Notes under the pieces: generated by a model | Database searches by the model: none | Seen by the model: the letters and a program-made list of their open reading frames with translations, nothing else | Told to the model about the DNA's origin: nothing | Shown here: piece after piece, positions 27,008 through 36,135 of the stretch | Layout of the letters: each line of letters begins with the position of its first letter | Numbering within the stretch: the stretch's first letter is position 1 | NCBI RefSeq assembly: GCF_014651835.1 | Contig: NZ_BMXQ01000001.1 | Location: forward strand, 2,627,111 to 2,691,110 | Length of the DNA stretch: 64,000 nt | Reading direction: 5' to 3' | Source: Pigmentiphaga litoralis | Lineage (GTDB): Bacteria; Pseudomonadota; Gammaproteobacteria; Burkholderiales; Burkholderiaceae_B | Made by a program: the position numbers and the translations under genes

Positions 27008-27404
27008 GGTCGTCGAAGTAGCTCTGCAGGATGATGGCGGCGGCGACCGCGTCGACGCGTTGCCCGCGCCGCGACCCACCCATCTCGGATTGCGCGGCCA
27101 GGCTGGTGCCCCGTTCGTCCACCAGCACCACGGGCAGACCGAAGCGGCCCTTGAGCTGGTTGGCGAATTTGCGGCAGTGCGCCGTCATGGCTTGGTCTTC
27201 ACCGTCGACATTGAGCGACAGGCCCACCACCAGGCGGCCGGGCTGCCATTCCTTGATCAAGGCTTCGATGCGGGCAAAACGCGCGTCGCGCGAGGTGTTG
27301 CCCAGGACTTCGAGCGGGCGGGCATGCGCGGTCAGGGTGTTGCCGACCGCAACGCCGATGAACTGCGTGCCGTAGTCGAACGCCAGCAGCGTCTCGTCAG
27401 GCAT
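27000..27404 (-). CDS. ruvX: RuvX/YqgF pre-16S rRNA nuclease family protein
   Basis: The 134-aa RNase H-fold protein starts [19 protein letters not shown], the first acidic strand of the family, with the later Glu in [13 protein letters not shown] and a C-terminal [13 protein letters not shown] carrying the final Asp. It is thought to trim the 5' end of 16S rRNA and is essential in many bacteria. Its ends overlap both yqgE (8 bp) and pyrB (8 bp), giving a tightly coupled yqgE-ruvX-pyrB transcript, the order commonly seen in betaproteobacteria. Confidence 0.96.
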   Translation of the reverse strand: MPDETLLAFDYGTQFIGVAVGNTLTAHARPLEVLGNTSRDARFARIEALIKEWQPGRLVVGLSLNVDGEDQAMTAHCRKFANQLKGRFGLPVVLVDERGTSLAAQSEMGGSRRGQRVDAVAAAIILQSYFDDHA

Positions 27405-27969
27405 GGCCGGCTTCGCCCGCCAGCATGATGGGGTCGATGCCGAGAAGCTTGAGGGCCGCGTTGAAGCGTTGTTCGGGCGGCGTGTTGAAGATGATGTCCG
27501 GGCTGGCCGTGACGGTCAGCCACGCGTTGTCGGACAGTTCTTCTTCCAGTTGCCCGGCGCCCCAGCCCGAATAGCCCAGCGTGACCAGCAGGCGCGGCGG
27601 ACCGTCGCCTTCGGCCACGGCCTGCAGCACGTCGCGGGACGTGGTCAAGGCCAGTTCGCCGACTTCGACCGTGGACATGTACTTGCCGGTGGGCGCGTGC
27701 AGCACGAAACCGCGGTCGGTCTGCACCGGGCCGCCGTAGAACACCGGTTCGGTATGGCCTTCGGTGTCGACGTCGTCGATGTCGAGTTCGATGCGTTCCA
27801 GCAGGCCCGCAAGGGTCAGATCCGTGGGCCGGTTGATCACCAGCCCCAGCGCGCCTTCAGGCGTGTGTTCGCAGACGTAGATGACCACGCCCGCAAAATT
27901 GGGATCCGCCATGTTGGGCATGGCAATCAGGAATTGGTTGGAGAGGTCGATGGCGGTGCTGTCGGTCAT
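27397..27969 (-). CDS. yqgE: YqgE/AlgH family protein (UPF0301)
   Basis: The 190-aa protein has the family signatures LSNQFLIAMPNMADPNF, ALGLVINRP, VFYGGPVQTDRGFVLH and LGYSGWGAGQLEEEL. The function is not established; AlgH of Pseudomonas was first linked to alginate control. The ATG at 27969 begins the conserved domain, and a longer frame reads upstream non-coding DNA. It is the first gene of the yqgE-ruvX-pyrB group, 32 bp downstream of rubredoxin. Confidence 0.95.
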   Translation of the reverse strand: MTDSTAIDLSNQFLIAMPNMADPNFAGVVIYVCEHTPEGALGLVINRPTDLTLAGLLERIELDIDDVDTEGHTEPVFYGGPVQTDRGFVLHAPTGKYMSTVEVGELALTTSRDVLQAVAEGDGPPRLLVTLGYSGWGAGQLEEELSDNAWLTVTASPDIIFNTPPEQRFNAALKLLGIDPIMLAGEAGHA

Positions 27970-28001
27970 CTTGGGATTGTAATGCGACTGCGCGGGGATA
28001 C

Positions 28002-28166
28002 TCAGATCTCTACCATTTCGAAGTCTTCCTTGCGTGCGCCGCATTCCGGACAGACCCAGTTCGGTGGCACGTCTTCCCAACGGGTGCCGGGGGCGATGCC
28101 TTCTTCAGGCAGACCGGCTTCTTCGTCGTAGATCCAGCCGCAAATCAAACACATCCAGGTACGCAT
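28002..28166 (-). CDS. rubredoxin
   Basis: The 54-aa iron protein has two CxxCG knuckles, CLICG near residue 6 and CPECG near residue 39, that bind one Fe. In between is the usual WIYDEEAG and the aromatic PPNWVCP. It transfers single electrons to oxygenases or stress reductases. The ATG at 28166 gives the standard rubredoxin length, while a longer frame adds an unrelated 40 residues. It is divergent from the thiD-like gene. Confidence 0.96.
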   Translation of the reverse strand: MRTWMCLICGWIYDEEAGLPEEGIAPGTRWEDVPPNWVCPECGARKEDFEMVEI

Positions 28167-28304
28167 TATCGAGTTTCGCTCTTGAGGCCGACCCGGAAAT
28201 CCGGGATTCGGCGGGCTTCCATTAGAATCACGCATCTTACCCAAACCCGTTGGCCCCCGTCGCGCGCCGTCGCCGGCGTTCGCCACCTTTTACAGATTTC
28301 ACGT

Positions 28305-29234
28305 TTGCCAGCCTCCGCCCTGACCCCTCCCCTTGTCCTTACGTTCGCGCCGTCAGACCCCAGCGGTGGCGGCGGGATCCAGGCCGACCTGCTCACCTGT
28401 GCCAGCATGGGGTGCCAGGCCCTGACGGTCCTGACCGGGTTGACGGTGCAGGATTCGGCGGGCATCGAAGACAGCCAGGAAGTCGATCCCGAATGGATCG
28501 ACGACCAGGCGCGCAGCCTGCTGGAAGACATGCCGGTGCGCGCCTTCAAGATCGGCGGCATGTTCAGCCCCGAGGCCGTGAGCACGATTGCCGAGATCCT
28601 GGCCGACTATTCGGCGATCCCGGTGGTGCTGCACCTGGGGTCCGATCCCCTGGAAACGCAGGATGCCGAGGCCGAGGATTCGGCCGAAGAGATCCTGTCG
28701 GCTGCCCTGGAACTGCTGGTGCCCCAGGCCACCCTGGTGGTGGTGGACGCAATGCGGCTGCGCCAATGGGTGGCCGATGGCCTGCTGGAACTGGAATCGA
28801 GCTCGGAATCGGGCGTGCAGGCTCTGCTGCGCCTGGGCGCGGGCTGGGTCCTGACGACCGGCCTGCATCTGGGCGGTGAAAACGTGGTGAATACCTTGAC
28901 CGGTGCGGGCGAGTCTCCCTCGGACGTGATCGAGGTGGAATACCGCTGGATCCGCCTGCCGGGCAACTACCGCGGCGCAGGCAATACGCTGTCCGCCGCG
29001 CTGGCCGCGATGATGGCCGGGGGCGTGGAAGCGCCCGACGCCGCCGCCGAAGCGCAGGAATACACGTGGCAGGCCCTGTCGGCAGGCTTTCAGCCGGGGA
29101 TGGGCCGCATTCTGCCAGACCGCTTCTTCTGGGCCCGCCAGCCGGACCGTGACGGCGGCCACCCTTCCACCATCGGCGAAGATACCGTCAGCGGCGCGGC
29201 CCTCGATCCGGCGCGCGGCGGTCTGTCGTCCTGA
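28305..29234 (+). CDS. ThiD-like hydroxymethylpyrimidine (phosphate) kinase, divergent
   Basis: The protein is 309 aa from a proposed TTG at 28305; no ATG exists near the domain start, so the start is uncertain. The N-terminal LTFAPSDPSGGGGIQADLLT matches the ThiD substrate/ribokinase motif, followed by QALTVLTGLTVQDS. The C-terminal anion-hole motif, usually HGTGC, reads YRGAGNTLSAALAA, so the Cys is replaced by Asn, and the usual DPVM motif is not evident. It lies next to thiE and opposite rubredoxin, which supports a thiamine role. Activity as a true HMP-P kinase should not be assumed. Confidence 0.75.
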   Translation: MPASALTPPLVLTFAPSDPSGGGGIQADLLTCASMGCQALTVLTGLTVQDSAGIEDSQEVDPEWIDDQARSLLEDMPVRAFKIGGMFSPEAVSTIAEILADYSAIPVVLHLGSDPLETQDAEAEDSAEEILSAALELLVPQATLVVVDAMRLRQWVADGLLELESSSESGVQALLRLGAGWVLTTGLHLGGENVVNTLTGAGESPSDVIEVEYRWIRLPGNYRGAGNTLSAALAAMMAGGVEAPDAAAEAQEYTWQALSAGFQPGMGRILPDRFFWARQPDRDGGHPSTIGEDTVSGAALDPARGGLSS

Positions 29235-29251
29235 CCTTGCCGGGAGCACGG

Positions 29252-29941
29252 ATGATGTCGTCAACCTTCCCCCCCTCCAGTCCGGTGCGCGGCCTGTACG
29301 GGATCACGCCTGAATGGGACGACATCGACCGGCTGGTTGACGGCATTGCCGCGGCTTCCCGGGGAGGCATGCAGGTGCTGCAGTTCCGCCGCAAGCTGGT
29401 GTCCGGCGCCCGCAAGCTGGCCGAGGCGCGGCGCTTGAAGGACCTGTGCGACCGGCTCGGGATCGTTTACATCATCAACGATGACTGGCGCCTGGCGCTG
29501 GAAGTCGGTGCGACCGGCGTCCATCTGGGCCGGGATGATGGCGATCTGGCCCCGGTTCGCGCGCAGGTGGGCCAGGGCATGCTCATCGGTGCGTCTTGCT
29601 ATGACCAGTTGGCATTGGCCGAATCCGCGATACGCGAAGGCGCCGACCACGTGGCGTTCGGCGCGGTGTTCACGTCTCCCACCAAACCGCTGGCGGTGCG
29701 CGCGCCCCTGTCGTGCCTGACCGCGGCACGTGACTGTCGCCTGACCCCGAACGGCGCCGACGCGCGCCGCCCCGCCGTCGTCGCGATTGGCGGCATTACG
29801 CCCGACAATGCGCCGTCTGTCGTCGCCGCCGGCGCGGATGCGCTGGCCGTGATCAGCGCCCTGTTCGAGACCGACGATATCGAAGCCACCGCCCGCGCAT
29901 TCAGCCGGGCGTTCGAGTCATCCGCTTCAACCCCTTTCTGA
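29252..29941 (+). CDS. thiE: thiamine-phosphate synthase
   Basis: The 229-aa TIM-barrel enzyme joins HMP-PP and HET-P to thiamine phosphate. The expected motifs are QFRRK (pyrophosphate contact), [18 protein letters not shown] with catalytic acidic residues, [18 protein letters not shown] and [12 protein letters not shown]. The start at the ATG at 29252 has GGGAG upstream; an adjacent ATG at 29255 is equally possible. It follows the thiD-like gene by 17 bp and precedes hemL by 14 bp, so these genes are probably co-transcribed. Confidence 0.93.
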   Translation: MMSSTFPPSSPVRGLYGITPEWDDIDRLVDGIAAASRGGMQVLQFRRKLVSGARKLAEARRLKDLCDRLGIVYIINDDWRLALEVGATGVHLGRDDGDLAPVRAQVGQGMLIGASCYDQLALAESAIREGADHVAFGAVFTSPTKPLAVRAPLSCLTAARDCRLTPNGADARRPAVVAIGGITPDNAPSVVAAGADALAVISALFETDDIEATARAFSRAFESSASTPF

Positions 29942-29955
29942 ACGAAGGCATACCC

Positions 29956-31242
29956 ATGACCCGCAACGCAGAGCTATACGAGCGCGCATGCCGCACCATT
30001 CCCGGAGGCGTGAATTCGCCCGTGCGTGCCTATCGGTCGGTGGGCGGCACGCCGCCTTTCATCGAGCGCGCGGCCGGCCCCTATGTGTGGGATGCCGACA
30101 AGCAGCGGTATATCGATTACGTCGGCTCGTGGGGCCCGGCAATCCTGGGCCATGCACACCCGGCCGTCATCAAGGCGGTGCAGGACGCCGCCGTGAATGG
30201 GCTGTCGTTCGGCGCGCCAACCGAAGGTGAAGTGCAGCTGGCCGAGATGCTGTGCGAGCGCATGCCGTCGATCGAGCAGGTGCGCATGGTCAGTTCCGGC
30301 ACGGAAGCCACCATGAGCGCGATCCGCCTGGCGCGCGGCTTTACCGGGCGCGACAAGATCATCAAATTCGAAGGCTGCTATCACGGCCATGCGGACAGCC
30401 TGCTGGTCAAGGCCGGCTCGGGCCTGCTGACCTTCGGCAATCCGACATCCGCAGGCGTGCCGGCCGAATTCGCCGCGCATACGCTGGTGCTGGACTACAA
30501 CGACCTGGATGCGGTCGAGGCCGCGTTCAAGGAATACGGCGGCCAGATCGCGTGCATCATCGTCGAACCGGTTGCCGGCAACATGAACCTGGTGCAGCCC
30601 AAAGCCGGCTTCTTGCAGGGGCTGCGCGAACAGTGCACGCGCCATGGCGCGCTCTTGATATTCGATGAAGTGATGACCGGGTTCCGGGTCGGCCCGCAGG
30701 GTGTGCAAGGCCGGGTGGGCATCACGCCCGACCTGACGACGCTGGCGAAGGTGATCGGCGGCGGCATGCCGATGGGCGCGTTTGGCGGCCGCCGCGACGT
30801 AATGGCCAAGATCGCGCCGCTGGGTCCGGTCTACCAGGCCGGCACGCTGTCGGGCAACCCGATTGCGGTCGCGGCCGGCATTACCACCCTGCGCCTGATC
30901 GGCGAGCCGGACTTCTACGAGCGTCTGGAAACACAAACCGCGCGCCTGGTGAAGGGACTGTGCAGCCTGGCATCGGATGCCGGCATTCCGTTCAGCGCGG
31001 ATTCGGTGGGCGGCATGTTCGGCATTTACTTTCGCGACACCATCCCGACGTCGCTGGCGGAGGTGTCGGCATCGAACGTTGACGCGTTCAACCAGTTCTT
31101 CCATGCGGCGCTGTCGCGCGGCGTGATGTTTGCGCCGTCGGCTTTTGAGGCGGGCTTTGTGTCGGCAACGCACGACGACACCGTCATCAAGAACACCCTG
31201 GACGTGGCCCAAGCTGCGTTTGCAGAGATCACCGCGCGCTGA
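29956..31242 (+). CDS. hemL: glutamate-1-semialdehyde 2,1-aminomutase
   Basis: The 428-aa PLP enzyme converts glutamate-1-semialdehyde to 5-aminolevulinate for haem synthesis. It has [20 protein letters not shown] near residue 115, [18 protein letters not shown], the cofactor Asp segment [14 protein letters not shown] and the PLP-lysine segment [17 protein letters not shown]. The length is normal for the family. The N-terminus begins [24 protein letters not shown] as expected. It lies between thiE and argJ on the plus strand. Confidence 0.97.
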   Translation: MTRNAELYERACRTIPGGVNSPVRAYRSVGGTPPFIERAAGPYVWDADKQRYIDYVGSWGPAILGHAHPAVIKAVQDAAVNGLSFGAPTEGEVQLAEMLCERMPSIEQVRMVSSGTEATMSAIRLARGFTGRDKIIKFEGCYHGHADSLLVKAGSGLLTFGNPTSAGVPAEFAAHTLVLDYNDLDAVEAAFKEYGGQIACIIVEPVAGNMNLVQPKAGFLQGLREQCTRHGALLIFDEVMTGFRVGPQGVQGRVGITPDLTTLAKVIGGGMPMGAFGGRRDVMAKIAPLGPVYQAGTLSGNPIAVAAGITTLRLIGEPDFYERLETQTARLVKGLCSLASDAGIPFSADSVGGMFGIYFRDTIPTSLAEVSASNVDAFNQFFHAALSRGVMFAPSAFEAGFVSATHDDTVIKNTLDVAQAAFAEITAR

Positions 31243-31312
31243 TGTTGCATCTGCACAGCCATCTTTTTCCGCTTTTCTGTTTGCCTACTTTTACTGCCTG
31301 CGAGGACCTTCC

Positions 31313-32539
31313 ATGGCCGTCAACCTGAACATTCCCGCCCAGGACACGATCCTGCCTGTCGATGGTATCGAGATCGGCGTGACCGAAGCCGGGGTCCGCA
31401 AGGCGAACCGCCGCGACCTGACCGTGTTCCGGTTTGCGGAAGGCACGTCGGTGGCCGGCGTGTTCACGCGCAACCGTTTCTGCGCGGCGCCGGTGCTGGT
31501 CTGCCAGGACCACCTGGGCAAGGGCACGGCAATCCGTGCCATGGTCATCAACACCGGGAATGCCAATGCCGGGACCGGCGAATCCGGCCTGGCCGCGGCA
31601 CGGGCAACCTGCGATGCGCTGGCTGGCCTGCTGAACCTTGCCGCGGATCAGATCCTGCCGTTTTCGACCGGCGTGATCCTTGAACCGCTGCCTGTCGACC
31701 GGATCGTGGCGGGCCTGCCCGCGGCCATCGGTGCGCTGGGGCCGAACAACTGGTTCGACGCCGCGCACGGCATCATGACCACCGACACACGGCCCAAGAT
31801 CGTGTCGCGCAAGGTATCGATTGGCGGCAAGGCGGTCACGCTGACAGGCATCAGCAAGGGCGCGGGCATGATCCGCCCGAACATGGCGACGATGCTGGGT
31901 TTCCTGGGAACCGATGCGGGCATCGACCAGGGCCTGCTGACACAACTGGCGCGCGATGTGGCCGACGTGTCCTTCAACCGGATCACGGTCGATGGCGACA
32001 CGTCCACCAATGACTCGTTCATCATCGCGGCCACGGGCAAGTCGGGCGTGAGAGTGACGTCTGTTCAGGATCCTCAGTACGCTGAACTTCGCCATGCACT
32101 CATGGCCGTCGCGACGGAACTGGCGCAGTTGATCGTGCGTGACGCCGAAGGCGCCACCAAGTTCATGACCATCAAGGTCGAAGGCGCGGGCACGCAGGAA
32201 GAAGCCCTGAAGGTCGCTTATGCCGTGGCGCACTCGCCGCTGGTCAAGACGGCCTTCTATGCGTCGGACCCCAACCTGGGCCGCATCCTGGCGGCGATCG
32301 GCTACGCCGGCATCGACGATCTGGACGTCAGCGGCGTGAACCTGTGGCTGGACGACGTGCATGTTGCCGTGAACGGCGGCCGCAATCCGGATTATCAGGA
32401 AGCCGATGGCCAGCGCGTGATGAAGCAGGCCGAGATCCTGGTGCGCATTGGCCTCGGCCGCGGCGACGTGACCGAGACCGTCTACACCTGCGACTTCTCA
32501 CACGAATACGTCACGATCAACGCCGACTACCGCTCATAA
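31313..32539 (+). CDS. argJ: bifunctional ornithine acetyltransferase / N-acetylglutamate synthase
   Basis: The 408-aa enzyme of the arginine pathway self-cleaves to alpha and beta chains. The cleavage motif [14 protein letters not shown] is at residues 182-195, so T193 becomes the nucleophile. Also visible are NTGNANAGTG (oxyanion region) and [15 protein letters not shown] in the second chain. The ATG at 31313 follows a GAGG ribosome site and begins the typical N-terminus; the longer frame runs back into hemL and is rejected. It recycles acetyl from N-acetylornithine to glutamate. Confidence 0.96.
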   Translation: MAVNLNIPAQDTILPVDGIEIGVTEAGVRKANRRDLTVFRFAEGTSVAGVFTRNRFCAAPVLVCQDHLGKGTAIRAMVINTGNANAGTGESGLAAARATCDALAGLLNLAADQILPFSTGVILEPLPVDRIVAGLPAAIGALGPNNWFDAAHGIMTTDTRPKIVSRKVSIGGKAVTLTGISKGAGMIRPNMATMLGFLGTDAGIDQGLLTQLARDVADVSFNRITVDGDTSTNDSFIIAATGKSGVRVTSVQDPQYAELRHALMAVATELAQLIVRDAEGATKFMTIKVEGAGTQEEALKVAYAVAHSPLVKTAFYASDPNLGRILAAIGYAGIDDLDVSGVNLWLDDVHVAVNGGRNPDYQEADGQRVMKQAEILVRIGLGRGDVTETVYTCDFSHEYVTINADYRS

Positions 32540-32555
32540 CAACAAGAGGTCACCC

Positions 32556-33617
32556 GTGGCAAAGTCCAAGCCTGTCGCACTGCCTGCTCTCGACGCCGTC
32601 GATCTGGGCGCCTTCCTTGCCCGCGCCGATCGCGTGCTCGCGCAACTGGAAGCCTTTCTGCCCCCCGCCCCGCCGGCAACCGAGTGGGAATCCCATGCCT
32701 TTCGCTGGCGTCGTCGCGGTTCGCGCGGCTGGCTCGAACCCGTGCGCCACATTGCGCGCATCGGCATGGACGATCTGCAGCACATCGATCGCCAGAAGCA
32801 GATCATCGACCGCAACACGGCCCAGTTCCTGGCGAACCGCCCGGCCAACAACGTGCTGATGACTGGCGCGCGTGGCACTGGCAAAAGCTCATTGGTCAAG
32901 GCGATGCTTGCTCAGTACGCTGACGAAGGGCTGCGCCTGATCGAAGTCGACAAGTCCGACCTGTGCGACCTGCAGGAGATCGTCGAGGCCGTGGCCCAGC
33001 GCCCGGAACGTTTCATCGTGTTCTGCGACGACCTGTCGTTCGAGGAAGGCGAGGCGGACTACAAGGCGCTGAAGTCGGTACTGGACGGCTCGATTGCCGC
33101 GGCGACGAATAACGTCCTGATCTACGCGACGTCGAACCGCCGGCATCTGATGCCCGAGTACATGAACGAGAACCTGTCGGCCAAGCACCAGACCGATGGC
33201 GAAATCCATCCGGGCGAGACGGTCGAAGAAAAGATTTCGCTGTCGGAGCGCTTCGGCCTGTGGCTGTCGTTCTACCCCTTCAAGCAGGACGACTACCTGG
33301 ACATCGTGGCGCACTGGCTCGAAGAACTGGGCTGCGATGCCGAGTCGATCGCGGCCGCGCGCATGGAAGCGCTGCAGTGGACCCTGGAACGCGGATCGCG
33401 GTCGGGCCGCGTGGCGTGGCAATTTGCGAAGGACTGGGCTGCACGGCACGGTGGGGCGGGCGTGACGGCGTTGCCGGTGCGCGGCGAGCCTTCGCTGGAT
33501 GACAAGGCCTCGCGCAAGGCGGCAAAGAAAGCCGCGAAGGACCTGGGCAGCACGCCGCCTGAAAAGCGGCCCTTGATTGCGGACTACGGCGCCGCGTCGG
33601 ATGAAAGCGATCTATGA
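32556..33617 (+). CDS. DUF815 family AAA-type ATPase
   Basis: The 353-aa protein has a GTG start with AGAGG ten bases upstream. It has a Walker A GARGTGKSSLVKA near residue 108, a Walker B-like FIVFCDDLSFEEGE, and a C-terminal helical lid. The last 50 residues are Lys/Ala-rich. DUF815 proteins are AAA-like ATPases of unknown role, widespread in proteobacteria. Its stop overlaps the Nudix gene as ATGA, suggesting the two are made together. It follows argJ by 16 bp. Confidence 0.9.
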   Translation: MAKSKPVALPALDAVDLGAFLARADRVLAQLEAFLPPAPPATEWESHAFRWRRRGSRGWLEPVRHIARIGMDDLQHIDRQKQIIDRNTAQFLANRPANNVLMTGARGTGKSSLVKAMLAQYADEGLRLIEVDKSDLCDLQEIVEAVAQRPERFIVFCDDLSFEEGEADYKALKSVLDGSIAAATNNVLIYATSNRRHLMPEYMNENLSAKHQTDGEIHPGETVEEKISLSERFGLWLSFYPFKQDDYLDIVAHWLEELGCDAESIAAARMEALQWTLERGSRSGRVAWQFAKDWAARHGGAGVTALPVRGEPSLDDKASRKAAKKAAKDLGSTPPEKRPLIADYGAASDESDL

Positions 33618-34819
33618 CGGCGGAGACGACCGGGGCGGGCAAAGCCGCTACGTCTGCGCCCGTCAAGCTGCTGGACGTTGCCGTGGGCGTGGTGATTCGT
33701 GCCGACGGCAGCCTGCTGCTCGGCCAGCGGCCTGACGGCAAGCCGTATGCGGGCTGGTGGGAGTTGCCCGGCGGCAAGCTCGAACCCGGTGAAACGGTGC
33801 TTGAAGCCCTGGCCCGCGAACTGAAGGAAGAAGTCGACATCGACGTGACCGCGTCGACGCCCTGGGTCACGCACATCCACGCGTACAGCCATGCCACCGT
33901 GCGGCTGTTCTTTTGCCGGGTGACGGCGTGGACCGGCGAGCCACGCGGCCTGGAATCGCAGGCCCTTCAATGGGTCGGGTCACGCCTTGCCACCGAAGAC
34001 GAGATTGCCACGGCGCGAGTGGCGCTGTCAGACCGCCTGGCCGCGCTGGAAGCCCGCAAGGCAACCGGCGAGACCCCCGGTGACCTGGATGTGGCCCAGG
34101 CGCGTGCACAGGCGCCTGAAGACGCGCTGGGCCTGGCCCTGACCCCTGCGGTTGGCCCACTGCTGCCGGCCGCCCTGCCGCCGCTGCGCTGGCTGCAGGT
34201 GCCCACGCGGTACGCCATCACGAATATGGGCGGACCTGCGGGCCTGCCAGCGTTCCTGGCGCGCCTGGACGCCGCGTTGGCGTCGGGCCTGAAGCTCGTG
34301 CAACTGCGCGAGCCCGGCTGGGTTGACGGCGTCGATGCCGACAGCCTGTTCGACGCCATGCAGCAGATCCTGGCACGCACGCGGTTTGCCGGCGCACGCC
34401 TGCTGGTCAACAGCGTGCACCCCGCGGCGTGGTGGTCCTTTTCTGACGGAGTCCACTTTCGTGCCACAGATGCCGCGCACGCTTTGCAAGCGGCAGATGT
34501 GGCAGAAAACGACGATTTTGGAAATCAGGTAGTCGCCCCGACGGCCCTGCCCGCGGGCAAGTGGCGCGCGGTGTCTGCACATAACGCAGCGGATCTGGCG
34601 TGCGCACGCGCCCTGGATGCGGAATTTGCGGTGCTGGGGCCGGTGCTGGAGACCGCCTCGCACCCCGGCGCGGTCACGTTGGGGTGGAAGGGATTTGCGG
34701 AGCTCGTGCAGTCTGCCGGCCTGCCGGTGTTTGCCCTGGGTGGGCAGTCCGAGGCGACCGAGCAGGTCGCCCGTGAGCACGGCGCGCATGGGATTGCAGG
34801 AATCCGCGGGCTGCTCTGA
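33614..34819 (+). CDS. Nudix hydrolase (MutT-like) fused to a ThiE/TenI-like domain
   Basis: The 401-aa fusion has an N-terminal Nudix domain (about 15-145) with the box GGKLEPGETVLEALARELKE followed by EVDI, where the usual Gly is Asp. The region from about 190 on (YAITNMGG...KLVQLREPGW...LLVNSV...FAVLGPV...VFALGGQ) is a ThiE-like barrel. MutT-type enzymes clear 8-oxo-dGTP; the role of the fused barrel is not known. This architecture exists in other proteobacterial MutT proteins. The ThiE-like domain lacks the full acidic motif of the real thiE in this window. The start overlaps the DUF815 gene by ATGA. Confidence 0.9.
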   Translation: MTAETTGAGKAATSAPVKLLDVAVGVVIRADGSLLLGQRPDGKPYAGWWELPGGKLEPGETVLEALARELKEEVDIDVTASTPWVTHIHAYSHATVRLFFCRVTAWTGEPRGLESQALQWVGSRLATEDEIATARVALSDRLAALEARKATGETPGDLDVAQARAQAPEDALGLALTPAVGPLLPAALPPLRWLQVPTRYAITNMGGPAGLPAFLARLDAALASGLKLVQLREPGWVDGVDADSLFDAMQQILARTRFAGARLLVNSVHPAAWWSFSDGVHFRATDAAHALQAADVAENDDFGNQVVAPTALPAGKWRAVSAHNAADLACARALDAEFAVLGPVLETASHPGAVTLGWKGFAELVQSAGLPVFALGGQSEATEQVAREHGAHGIAGIRGLL

Positions 34820-34884
34820 TGCGGGTTGCTTTGATGCAGGTTGCCTTGATAGGGACTGCTTGTTCTTGGATGAGCCCCGGGGAT

Positions 34885-36135
34885 TCAGCGAAACCGTAGC
34901 GGCGACACGGCTTCCATGTCGATGTCGGGTTGCCGCCCCAAGGCCAGCGCAGCGATTGCATCGCCCGTCAGCGCGGCCAGGGTCAGTCCAAGGTGCCCGT
35001 GCCCGCAGGCCAGCAGCACGTTTGGCGCTCCTGGCGCACGGCCAATCACGGGGCGGCTGTCGGGCACCGAAGGCCTTGGGCCGACCCAACGGCTGATCGG
35101 CTCGGCATCGAGCCCCTGTGCCCAGCCATCCAGACCCGTCAACACCGGCACCGCGCGATCATGATTCGGCCGTGCGTCGGGCACGTCGAACTCGGCCATG
35201 CTGGCCAGCCGGATGCCCTTCTCCATCGGCGTGACGGCCACTTTCCTTTCGACCAGCAACAATGGCACGCGCAGCGCGCTGCTCTCGCGCGGCAGCATTA
35301 CGTGATAGCCGCGTTCGGACACCAGCGGGATATGCACGCCCAGTTGTTTGGCAAAGGCTTGCGACCACGCGCCTGCGGCCAGCACGACCAGGTCGGCATC
35401 GATCCGGCCGTCTTCGGTCTGGATCCCCTTCGCGTCAAGGCCCGTGGCGGTGGCCTTTACGATCCGTCCACCGTCTTGTTCAATGCGCGCGACCAAGGCG
35501 AGCGACAGGCTGAGCGTGTCCGTCACGTAGCCCATGCTGGGTACGTGCATCGCGCCGCCAATGCTCGGTGACAGGGTGGGTTCGATCGCCCGTGCGGCGT
35601 CGGCATCGAGCCGTTCCGACGCCACGCCCAGGTCGCGGCGAAACGCGTACGACCCCTGTGCGGCATCCAGTGCGGCCTTGCCGCGGAACACGTGCAAGGC
35701 GCCCGACTGTATGACAAGGTGGCGCGCGTTAATGTCGTCCAGCACGGGCAGCCAGCTGTCCCATGCCTTGCCGATCATCGCGGCCATGGCCAGCGACCCG
35801 GCCTTCATCGTGGCCGGGTTGCCGTTGCGGATGAAACGCAGGAACCACGGCAAGTGTTTCGCGACATAGCCTGGCCGCGCCACCAGCGGACCGGCGGGGT
35901 CGCGCAGCAGGTTGATCGTCTGGCGCAGGATGCCAGGCGTGGCCTGCGGGATGACCGACGCCGTGGCGATATGGGAGGCGTTGCCGAAGCTCGCGCCTTC
36001 GCCAGGGCCCCCGCGATCGACGACCGTGACGTCAAAGCCGGCGCGCTGCAGGGCGCGGGCGCAGGCCAGGCCGACGAGGCCGGCGCCAAGGACGGCGACG
36101 GTGCCGCGGCCTGAGGGGGATCCTTTACTGCTCAT
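34885..36135 (-). CDS. D-amino-acid dehydrogenase-like FAD oxidoreductase (DadA family)
   Basis: The 416-aa flavoprotein of the DAO superfamily has the N-terminal GxGxxG site VAVLGAGLVGLACARALQ, the VVDRGGPGEGASFGNA segment of DadA-type enzymes and a C-terminal ACGHGHLGLTLA FAD loop. It probably oxidises a D-amino acid or small secondary amine to the 2-oxo acid at the membrane. Its first codons overlap the end of an M28 peptidase gene by 11 bp, so it belongs to a minus-strand unit with that peptidase, dienelactone hydrolase and a Bug protein. The substrate is unknown. Confidence 0.88.
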   Translation of the reverse strand: MSSKGSPSGRGTVAVLGAGLVGLACARALQRAGFDVTVVDRGGPGEGASFGNASHIATASVIPQATPGILRQTINLLRDPAGPLVARPGYVAKHLPWFLRFIRNGNPATMKAGSLAMAAMIGKAWDSWLPVLDDINARHLVIQSGALHVFRGKAALDAAQGSYAFRRDLGVASERLDADAARAIEPTLSPSIGGAMHVPSMGYVTDTLSLSLALVARIEQDGGRIVKATATGLDAKGIQTEDGRIDADLVVLAAGAWSQAFAKQLGVHIPLVSERGYHVMLPRESSALRVPLLLVERKVAVTPMEKGIRLASMAEFDVPDARPNHDRAVPVLTGLDGWAQGLDAEPISRWVGPRPSVPDSRPVIGRAPGAPNVLLACGHGHLGLTLAALTGDAIAALALGRQPDIDMEAVSPLRFR

